Below are positions 60,201 to 64,000 of a DNA stretch of 64,000 bases, one piece after another. The first letter of the stretch is position 1. The number at the start of each line of letters is the position of its first letter. The DNA is from Acridotheres tristis. Lineage: Eukaryota > Chordata > Aves > Passeriformes > Sturnidae. The DNA lies in assembly GCA_037013685.1 (NCBI GenBank), contig CM072884.1, positions 112,843,785 to 112,907,784 on the forward strand. The letters are read 5' to 3'. Made by a program: the position numbers and the translations under genes. Under the pieces are notes generated by a model that was not told where the DNA came from, made no database searches, and saw only the letters and a list, made by a program, of their open reading frames with translations.

Positions 60201-63200
60201 AAGGGTCTGAAATAACCTCCAGGTTGGGAAGGGACAGAAAGGGAAGGGACAGAAAGGGTTTGAAACAAGCTCAAGGTTGGGGTAATACTCCCAAAAATCC
60301 TTGAAGCAAGGTCACAGGACCAAAACGACTGCCCAGATGCCATCAGCTCATGGAATCACAGAAGGTTTGGGTTGGAAGGGACCTTGAGCATGGCAGGGAC
60401 ACCTTCCACTATCCCAGGGTGCTCCAAGTCTGGCCTGGAACATTTCCAGGGATGAGGCAGCCACAGCCTCTCCACGTTTTCCCTACTTGTCCCAGCAGAA
60501 AGCTTTTGTAGGATCCTGTAGCACCTCAACACCTACAGGATTTCTGCTTTCCCCTTTATGTTTATTCCCAGCTATTCTTTAGAGCTGCTGTTCTGTTTTC
60601 CAGCTGCCATTGTCACAAACTCCAGAGGGCTCAGGATCCATGGATTCCCTTCCAGTAGCACTGAGGCCCTTTTCAGGATTTGTAAATCCATTTCAGGATT
60701 GATACATTTATAACTGAAGTGGCTGACAGCAATCCAAGCCATCTTTTCCTGAGGGAACAATGGAAGTCTTCCATGTCCATGCCATGCCCAGCCATGGAGA
60801 TGATGGGAATATCATCAGGCAGCAGGAATATGGAGTGAGGTGAGGAACAGAACTCGATTTTCCAGTTTCCCACCTCTCCATTCCTCACAATTCTATTTGT
60901 GAGTTAACCTTCAGGCCAATGACAGCACCTGCTAAAGCTAAGGAATCAACTGGAAATCCATGAACAAACAGGCCCCCCAGTTATACAAAATTATTCTTAT
61001 TTGTTACATTGAACTCTTTTGAATCCTGAGGGTTTGGGATAAGAGATGATTTTGCCTCTGTTATGGTTTAGAGCTCAAATTTTCCACCTACACTCATCTT
61101 CCTCTAAAACATGATTTTTTAGGGACCCAACCCATGGACAATAGGGATAGATATCCTGAAAGCCCTGAACCATGCAAGGCTGGACGGGCCAGGAGGTCTT
61201 TGTATCCCTTCAGATCTAAATCTTCTAGTGGATTTTTTTTTTTTTTTTAATTGGAATTTAAAAAGCTTGACAAAACTCAGCTGCCAGACACCCCCAGATG
61301 CTGAGGTGAGCGAGGCTTTAATTCACAATTTACCTTCAGCCCCGTCCAAAGGTTTTTACTGCCTCTGGTCTTGAAAAATTGCCAAACTCTCACTGTTTAC
61401 ATCCTAAAAATGCTGAGGAAAGGAAACTTTTCTTACCAGGCCCCTGAAACAGAGAGAGGTACAGCTGTTCCATCTCCTCCTCGGACAGGTACACTGGGAA
61501 CGTGGTGCAGTCCAGCAGCAGGTGACAGGCTGCAGAAAAAGCTTCTTTGCAGTCACCTCTGAGGGGTCCCAACACCAGCTCCAAGTCCCACTCCTCCTCC
61601 TCCTTCTCCTTTTTGTGAGCAGAGCTGTGTTCAGAGAGGACAGGAGAGGAATTCTTGCTCCTGAAGGGCGAGCCCCGGGCTGAGAACAGCTCTGAGAGCA
61701 TCTGCTTGACCTGAGGCACCGTGATTTGTTTGGCATCCCAGGGACTCTTTTTCTTGTTGCCACTCTCAGGTAACCTGTAGCCATTCTCCTTTTTCTCCTT
61801 CCCACTCAGATTTATTGCTGCAATTCCTTCAGGACTCATTTCTTGGAGCTGCACCCCAAAAATGTATTTGCTGGCAAACTTGGCAACCAGCTCCTGGATG
61901 CAATCCAGAGTTTTCTGGATGCTCCCTCCTTTTTTCCAGACATCATCTCTCTCCAGGGTCACTGTGGGCACCCCCAGGTGCTGGCACAGCTCTGGGGAGG
62001 AGGCACTCAGGCCAATGCCACTGTCCTCTGACTTGAGGGGAGGGAATGGAGCCTCCTCCTCATCCTGCAGCACAGATTTGGTCTCCAGGGTCACGTCCAC
62101 ATCTTCCTTTGGCACCGGGCTCTGCAACAGCAATAGGGATGTGGTTAATGTGGCACTGCCAACAGACATTTCACTTGGAGAACAGCAATGACAAAAAAAG
62201 GAAAAATTCCTGTTTGTGATTTCCAGTTCCAGGATCACAGTTGTTTATAAACAGCTCCATTCATTTCCTTTTAAAACCCAACAAATATCTGTATAAACCT
62301 CACACACTGACTCACCAAACAGAGGGATGTGTTCCCTTAAAACCAATTTTCCCCCCAGAGCAATGCTCCATCTGTTGCATTATTTCTGCTCAAATGCAGA
62401 TATTTGTTCTGCTGGCACATTTTGGCAGGCTGTGCTTCTGGGGTTGCTTTATCCCATTTATTCCTCATTCCTCAGCATGGTCCTTTGCACACCAACAATG
62501 CCCCATTGTGTTCCATTGAAACATGAATTGAAAGCCCTGCAGACCTAACCAGCTGTGAAGCTGGGCTGCATTTGGCAACTCCAGTTTTTAGCTGCTGCAT
62601 TCTATTTCCAAAACCATGTAGGTCCCATCCTTCTCAGGGGCAGACAAGACTAAACCTCTTCAGTGCCACAAATAATTCCAACAGGCCACAACTGAGCACA
62701 CAGTGAGAGTAAAAAGAGATCAGAGTGCTTTGGAAGGAGCCAAAGAAGGGAAGTTTCAAAAAAAATCTTTATTGTTGTACATAAAAATTTCATAGAATTA
62801 TAGGTTTGGGTTGGAAGGGATCTTAGAAATGATCCAGTGCCACCCCTGCCATGGCAGGGACACCTCCCACTGTCCCAATGTCCAACCTGGAACTGAACAT
62901 TCCAGGGATCCAGGGGCAGCCACAGCTGCTCTGGGAATTCCATCCCAGCCCCTCCCCGGTAAGAATTCCTTCCCAATATCCCATCCAACCCTGCAATCTT
63001 TCAGTTCAAAGCCATCCCCTGGGTGCTGTCCCTCCATTCCCTGGGTGCTGTCCCTGCATTCCCTGGGTGCTGTCCCTCCATTCCCTGGGTGCTGTCCCTC
63101 CATTCCCTGGGTGCTGTCCCTCCATTCCCTGGGTGCTGTCCCTCCATCCCCTGGGTGCTGTCCCTCCATTCCCTGGGTGCTGTCCCTCCATTCCCTGGGT

Positions 63201-63890
63201 GCTGTCCCTCCATTCCCTGGGTGCTGTCCCTCCATTCCCTGGGTGCTGTCCCTCCATTCCCTGGGTGCTGTCCCTCCATCCCTTGGCAATTGTCTCTCTC
63301 CACGTTTCCTGCCCCTCCTTTCAGGTTCAATTGTCATCCAGGCTGAAGGAGAATTAGCATTTTAAATTCTGTCCCGAAATTATTTAAACCAAGAGTTTTA
63401 AAGGGTTTTACCCATCTCTGAGGGGTTGAAAATCACCTACCCCATTGCCACTCCCTGTCTCCATGTCCAGGTAGGAAGGGGGCATTTGCACCTTGCTGAG
63501 CACCTTAAAACAGGTTTTTAAGGCATGAGCGAGTTCCGGCAGTCCCAGCACTTCCATGTTTTCCAGGAGAGACTGCACCATGTAACTGAGCATCTGGGGC
63601 AGGTACTGAGTCTGCACTTCTGAGTAGAGCTCCTGAAATAAATAAGGGATGTTGAAAGGAGTTATCCCATCCCATCCCATTATCCCATCCCATCATCCCA
63701 TCCCATTATCCCATCCCATCCCATCCCATCCCATCCCATCCCATCCATCCATCCCTGCTCAGTGGGTGACAAAGCCAGCCTTACCAAAGGAATGACATCC
63801 AGCAGGAAGACCAGCAGTGTGCACAGCTCTGAAATGGTAGGAGGAGTGCTCACACTTTCCAGAGGATACCTCATCCCTGTGGATTTGTTT
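38197..63890 (-). CDS. DOP1B: DOP1B (DOPEY2), 3' 26 coding exons; 5' part outside window
   Basis: DOP1 family member, a large peripheral membrane protein of the Golgi/endosome system that works with MON2 in membrane trafficking. The exons below join in constant phase to 5,454 nt plus one base of a split first codon (1,817 residues and stop). The human protein is about 2,298, so roughly 480 N-terminal residues, including the Dopey N-domain, lie above position 64000. Diagnostic segments are [97 protein letters not shown] and the C-terminal [19 protein letters not shown]. There are no transmembrane segments; the region reads as helical repeats with an acidic Ser/Asp-rich insert in the largest exon. 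One apparent GC-AG intron and three splice-site-linked tandem arrays mark this copy. Confidence 0.95.
38510..39000 (+). mobile_element. LTR-like repeat, family A copy 3
   Basis: Begins TATTGGAACTCTGGTCATTG and follows the 39901-40440 copy through AAGTGTGTAATTTCAGTTGA. It is degraded and AT-rich. It lies in the last DOP1B intron. Confidence 0.55.
39085..39205 (-). mobile_element. CR1 fragment
   Basis: GGTTGGAAAGGACCTTAAAA, then CCAACCTGGCCTTGAACAGC. Confidence 0.65.
39251..39279. repeat. Poly-A run (poly-T on the transcript strand)
   Basis: 29 consecutive A on the plus strand, about 20 nt inside the intron after DOP1B in-window exon 25. Other A runs are at 38117-38132 and 40778-40791. Confidence 0.9.
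39298..39427 (-). CDS. DOP1B: DOP1B in-window exon 25
   Basis: Encodes [20 protein letters not shown] through [20 protein letters not shown]. The acceptor is TTCCAG|GTACAA. The donor TATGGG|GTAAAG is followed within about 20 nt by a 29-base T run on the transcript strand. Confidence 0.94.
39901..40440 (+). mobile_element. LTR-like repeat, family A copy 4
   Basis: Begins TGTTGGATCCC, runs through AAAAGTGTGTGATTTCCCAC, and has AATAAAG near 40375. It is the clearest plus copy. With copy 3 it brackets DOP1B in-window exon 25 in direct orientation. Confidence 0.6.
40597..40746 (-). CDS. DOP1B: DOP1B in-window exon 24
   Basis: Encodes [20 protein letters not shown] through [20 protein letters not shown] to MQLFQ. 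The acceptor is ATCCAG|GAGCAA and the donor CAAAT|GTGAGG. Confidence 0.94.
41332..41387 (-). CDS. DOP1B: DOP1B in-window exon 23
   Basis: Encodes [18 protein letters not shown]. The acceptor is TTAAAG|ATCCAG and the donor GCAAA|GTAAGA. Confidence 0.92.
41689..41825 (-). CDS. DOP1B: DOP1B in-window exon 22
   Basis: Encodes [20 protein letters not shown] through [20 protein letters not shown]. The acceptor is CTGCAG|AACGTC and the donor AACTG|GTAAGA. Confidence 0.95.
41920..42180 (-). mobile_element. CR1 fragment
   Basis: Antisense CR1: GGAATGGTTCGGGTTGGAAG, then GGGACACCTCCCACTGTCCC and CCAATCCCCTTGTCCTGTCA. It has no 22-bp expansion, so it shows the ancestral sequence at that point. Confidence 0.8.
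42735..42860 (-). mobile_element. CR1 fragment, diverged
   Basis: CATGGAATGGTTCGGGTTGG, then GGCTGCTTCAATCTGCAACC. Confidence 0.5.
42904..43032 (-). CDS. DOP1B: DOP1B in-window exon 21
   Basis: Encodes [20 protein letters not shown] through [20 protein letters not shown]. The acceptor is TTGCAG|CCATGC and the donor CCAAG|GTGAGG. Confidence 0.95.
43270..43400. repeat. Local duplication of 42430-42545
   Basis: GATTTGTTCTTCCACACTCT, then CAAGCCTGAATTAGAG and CAATTGAAGGTTTGCTGC occur in both places, about 840 bp apart, in DOP1B introns. Confidence 0.7.
43661..43722 (-). CDS. DOP1B: DOP1B in-window exon 20
   Basis: Encodes [20 protein letters not shown], 62 nt. The acceptor is CTGCAG|CTGGAG and the donor ATGA|GTAAGT. 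Confidence 0.94.
44000..44146 (-). CDS. DOP1B: DOP1B in-window exon 19
   Basis: Encodes [20 protein letters not shown] through [20 protein letters not shown]. The acceptor is CCCCAG|TGCCTA and the donor ACTCA|GTAAGA. Confidence 0.94.
44210..44535 (+). mobile_element. CR1 fragment(s)
   Basis: Sense CR1: GAATGAGATCTTTAGGAAGG through TTGGACATTGGGACAGTGGG. A second 3' end follows (GGGCTTTAAGGTCCCTTCCA, then ACCCAAACCATTCC). Confidence 0.75.
44868..44977 (-). CDS. DOP1B: DOP1B in-window exon 18, GC donor
   Basis: Encodes [20 protein letters not shown] through [14 protein letters not shown]. The acceptor is TGGCAG|GTGCTG. Phase into the next exon requires the end CACAG|GCCAGT, so the intron appears to start with GC. 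The nearby GT two codons later breaks the frame. Confidence 0.88.
45112..45965. repeat. Tandem array of about 95-180 bp units at the DOP1B exon 17 donor
   Basis: The phrase GGAAAATCCTCCTCAG recurs near 45114, 45225, 45320, 45431, 45610, 45720 and 45900. Two units carry an extra roughly 70-bp segment (GGAGTGATTGAATAAACTGA). Each unit contains GGGCCCCACTGAC, the reverse complement of the exon 17 donor context. Confidence 0.9.
45959..46041 (-). CDS. DOP1B: DOP1B in-window exon 17
   Basis: Encodes [20 protein letters not shown] and then QALSLLAE. The acceptor is TTTCAG|ATACAA. The donor GCAGAG|GTCAGT is immediately followed by a long tandem array that repeats the donor context. Confidence 0.92.
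46317..46458 (-). CDS. DOP1B: DOP1B in-window exon 16
   Basis: Encodes [20 protein letters not shown] through [20 protein letters not shown] to VEDVN. The acceptor is ATTACAG|GAGGTG and the donor AATG|GTAACT. Confidence 0.95.
47176..47242 (-). CDS. DOP1B: DOP1B in-window exon 15
   Basis: Encodes [20 protein letters not shown] and then LQ. The acceptor is CCACAG|CATCCT and the donor CTGCAG|GTACAG. Confidence 0.94.
47322..47426 (-). CDS. DOP1B: DOP1B in-window exon 14
   Basis: Encodes [20 protein letters not shown] and then [14 protein letters not shown]. The acceptor is TGGCAG|ACTCCC and the donor CTCAG|GTACTG. Confidence 0.94.
47784..47839 (-). CDS. DOP1B: DOP1B in-window exon 13
   Basis: Encodes [18 protein letters not shown], 56 nt. 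The acceptor is TTCCAG|AAATCC and the donor CAGAG|GTAACT. Confidence 0.93.
47890..48065 (-). mobile_element. CR1 fragment
   Basis: TTGGACACTTCCAGGGATCC, then AACCATTCCCTTTGTCCCAT. Confidence 0.7.
48231..48365 (-). CDS. DOP1B: DOP1B in-window exon 12
   Basis: Encodes [20 protein letters not shown] through [18 protein letters not shown]. The acceptor is TGTCAG|ATTCTC and the donor GAAGAG|GTAAGC. Confidence 0.94.
48867..48992 (-). CDS. DOP1B: DOP1B in-window exon 11
   Basis: Encodes [20 protein letters not shown] through [20 protein letters not shown]. The acceptor is TTACAG|ACATTA. The donor CCAAG|GTGAAG keeps phase with the next exon. Confidence 0.92.
49165..49353 (-). CDS. DOP1B: DOP1B in-window exon 10
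   Basis: Encodes [20 protein letters not shown] through [20 protein letters not shown] to VYFKATK, 63 codons. The acceptor is TCCTAG|TCATCC and the donor CCAAA|GTAGGA. Confidence 0.94.
49711..49822 (-). CDS. DOP1B: DOP1B in-window exon 9
   Basis: Encodes [20 protein letters not shown] and then [17 protein letters not shown]. The acceptor is CCAAAG|CTTCAC and the donor AAAAAG|GTATTT. Confidence 0.93.
50214..51777 (-). CDS. DOP1B: DOP1B in-window exon 8 (largest exon)
   Basis: 1,564 nt. Encodes [20 protein letters not shown], an acidic Ser/Asp-rich insert ([20 protein letters not shown]), then helical repeats ([57 protein letters not shown]). It is much more GC-rich than neighbouring exons at third positions. 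The acceptor is TTTTTCAG|ACTATG and the donor GCCAG|GTAAGA. Confidence 0.95.
52440..53005 (-). mobile_element. CR1 copy
   Basis: Antisense CR1: CACAGAGCTGTTAAAGTTGG, then CCTGCCAAGGCCTGAGCTCC and GGACACACAATTCCTCATCC. It is very close to 32090-32500. Confidence 0.85.
54231..54935. repeat. 40-bp tandem array, about 17 copies
   Basis: Unit: CATGGGGATCCATGGGGGAT, then GCAGAGATCCATGCACAGCC. The copies are highly uniform, with occasional G/A and C/T changes and one shortened unit near 54410. The unit has no stop codon in most frames, so it produces roughly 300-codon spurious ORFs on both strands. Confidence 0.95.
55555..56250. repeat. 25-bp tandem array seeded by the DOP1B exon 7 donor, about 28 copies
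   Basis: Unit: GGGCTGTACCTGGGGAGGAG, then CTGCA. On the minus strand every unit reads TCCTCCCCAGGTACAG, the exon end plus 5' splice site of in-window exon 7. Confidence 0.95.
56242..56432 (-). CDS. DOP1B: DOP1B in-window exon 7, ends in a minisatellite
   Basis: Encodes [20 protein letters not shown] through [20 protein letters not shown] to [12 protein letters not shown]. The acceptor is CCCGCAG|GTCGCT. The donor CCCCAG|GTACAG is the first of many repeated copies, because the tandem array at 55555-56250 begins in the last codons of this exon. Confidence 0.88.
56505..57005 (-). mobile_element. LTR-like repeat, family B copy 1
   Basis: The reverse complement contains CCAAAACTTATAAAAGTGTA, then CACTGCCCAAGGTGAATCC and TTCAATAAATTCCC, shared with 57180-57425 and 57590-57755. 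The 12-mer ACTGCATTAGTG flanks it at 56491 and 57006. Confidence 0.55.
57070..57430 (+). mobile_element. LTR-like repeat, family B copy 2
   Basis: Contains CCAAAACTTATAAAAGTGTG, then TACTGCCCAAGGTGAATTC and TTTAATAAATCCC, ending near TTAGGCATCACTG. Confidence 0.55.
57470..57760 (+). mobile_element. LTR-like repeat, family B copy 3
   Basis: A diverged third copy: ATATATAAATGGACCAAACT, then AACTGCCCAAGGTGGATC and CCAAGGCATCACC. Confidence 0.5.
58315..58415 (-). CDS. DOP1B: DOP1B in-window exon 6
   Basis: Encodes [20 protein letters not shown] and then [13 protein letters not shown]. The acceptor is GCCAAG|GGGACA and the donor GACAG|GTATTT. Confidence 0.94.
59021..59173 (-). CDS. DOP1B: DOP1B in-window exon 5
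   Basis: Encodes [20 protein letters not shown] through [20 protein letters not shown], exactly 51 codons. The acceptor is CCTTAG|AGAGTG and the donor GATAAA|GTAAAT. Confidence 0.94.
59355..59623 (-). CDS. DOP1B: DOP1B in-window exon 4
   Basis: Encodes [20 protein letters not shown] through [20 protein letters not shown] to SEKTDFYQ. The acceptor GAGCAG|GAGGTG was chosen over CCCAG|CTTGCC because only it keeps phase with exon 3. The donor is CCAG|GTGTCC. A 38-bp array presses against the acceptor side. Confidence 0.93.
59632..60285. repeat. 38-bp tandem array against the DOP1B exon 4 acceptor, about 15 copies
   Basis: Unit: GGGACAGAAAGGGTCTGAAA, then CAACCTCGGGGTTGGGAA. Several units carry an extra 15-bp GGGACAGAAAGGGAA. 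On the transcript strand it is a chain of CCCTTTCTGTCCCTTCCC pyrimidine tracts. It ends within about 10 nt of the acceptor at 59624. Confidence 0.93.
60350..60520 (-). mobile_element. CR1 fragment
   Basis: TTGGGTTGGAAGGGACCTTG, then CAGGGACACCTTCCACTATC and CCAGGGATGAGGCAGCCACA. Confidence 0.75.
60520..61436 (-). other. Remainder of the DOP1B intron between in-window exons 3 and 4
   Basis: No exon is needed here, because the phase from exon 3 to exon 4 is already continuous. The open frames at 60572-60888 are not supported. A poly-T run lies near 61232-61248. Confidence 0.6.
61437..62121 (-). CDS. DOP1B: DOP1B in-window exon 3
   Basis: 685 nt. Encodes [58 protein letters not shown] and [18 protein letters not shown]. 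The acceptor is GTTGCAG|AGCCCG and the donor CCTG|GTAAGA. Confidence 0.93.
62790..63340 (-). mobile_element. CR1 copy carrying the 22-bp minisatellite
   Basis: Antisense CR1: GGTTTGGGTTGGAAGGGATC, then GGGACACCTCCCACTGTCCC and CCTTGGCAATTGTCTCTCTC. It has the same internal expansion as 4300-4830. Confidence 0.85.
63017..63284. repeat. 22-bp tandem array inside CR1, about 12 copies
   Basis: Unit CCCTGGGTGCTGTCCCTCCAT, nearly uniform, in the DOP1B intron between in-window exons 2 and 3. Confidence 0.93.
63441..63632 (-). CDS. DOP1B: DOP1B in-window exon 2
   Basis: Encodes [20 protein letters not shown] through [19 protein letters not shown]. The acceptor is ATTTCAG|GAGCTC and the donor AATGGG|GTAGGT. 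Confidence 0.93.
63662..63755. repeat. (ATCCC)n microsatellite
   Basis: About 90 bp of ATCCC with TTATCCC interruptions. It fills most of a 152-bp DOP1B intron. Confidence 0.95.
63785..63890 (-). CDS. DOP1B: DOP1B in-window exon 1
   Basis: Encodes [20 protein letters not shown] and then [15 protein letters not shown]. The acceptor is TACTCCAG|AAACAA and the donor CCTTTG|GTAAGG. The following intron is only 152 bp, mostly an (ATCCC)n repeat. Confidence 0.9.
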
Positions 63891-64000
63891 CTGGAGTAAA
63901 AGAAACGTTCTTATGTAAGGTTTTTTTGTTTTTTTCTCATGGGAAAATTCGGGTTCCAAGCAAAAAGCTTCATTAAAATCAGCACAAAATATTGAGCAGC

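Noticed and set aside
59594..60343. 249-codon Phe/Pro/Ser-rich minus ORF
   Set aside because: It is a translation of the 38-bp array with no conserved protein.
60572..60888. Possible extra DOP1B exon with [21 protein letters not shown] frame
   Set aside because: Phase between exons 3 and 4 is already continuous, and neither open frame resembles the family.
1..64000. tRNA, rRNA or snoRNA genes
   Set aside because: I saw no cloverleaf with A and B boxes, no rRNA core, and no convincing C/D or H/ACA box pair by eye. A covariance-model scan would settle it.

Overview
This window is vertebrate genomic DNA and almost certainly avian, probably a songbird. Its exons are short and its introns compact. 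It carries many copies of CR1, the bird and reptile LINE, in both orientations, plus solo-LTR-like repeats. It also shows the gene order DOP1B - MORC3 - CHAF1B, known from human 21q22 and conserved in birds. All three genes lie on the minus strand, so transcription runs from high to low coordinates. The exon models were built by hand from splice signals, codon phase and protein recognition; no alignment was run.

Layout from low to high coordinate: (1) 1-9.66 kb is CHAF1B, the p60 WD40 subunit of chromatin assembly factor 1. It has a GC-rich promoter at about 9.36-9.68 kb, one non-coding exon and 11 coding exons. The last runs off the window start, leaving 480 codons here. (2) 9.7-11.0 kb is a short intergenic gap filled largely by a 52-bp minisatellite. 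(3) 11.0-31.9 kb is MORC3, complete, with 17 exons encoding 932 residues: GHKL ATPase, CW zinc finger and C-terminal coiled coil. (4) 31.9-38.2 kb is intergenic and built of CR1 copies (one tight inverted pair) and LTR-like elements. (5) 38.2-64 kb is the 3' 26 coding exons of DOP1B (1,817 codons and the stop). The 5' part lies beyond the window end.

Phase bookkeeping closes exactly for MORC3 (2,799 nt including stop) and for the DOP1B portion. This is strong internal support for the models.

There is no sign of a novel multi-gene system. The unusual features concern splicing. MORC3 has two introns with textbook minor-spliceosome (U12) signals, one of them AT-AC. DOP1B has tandem arrays grown directly from, or against, splice sites, and one apparent GC-AG intron. 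Two separate CR1 copies carry the same 22-bp tandem expansion at the same internal point. The genes are functionally linked only loosely, through chromatin (CHAF1B, MORC3); DOP1B is a Golgi/endosome trafficking protein.
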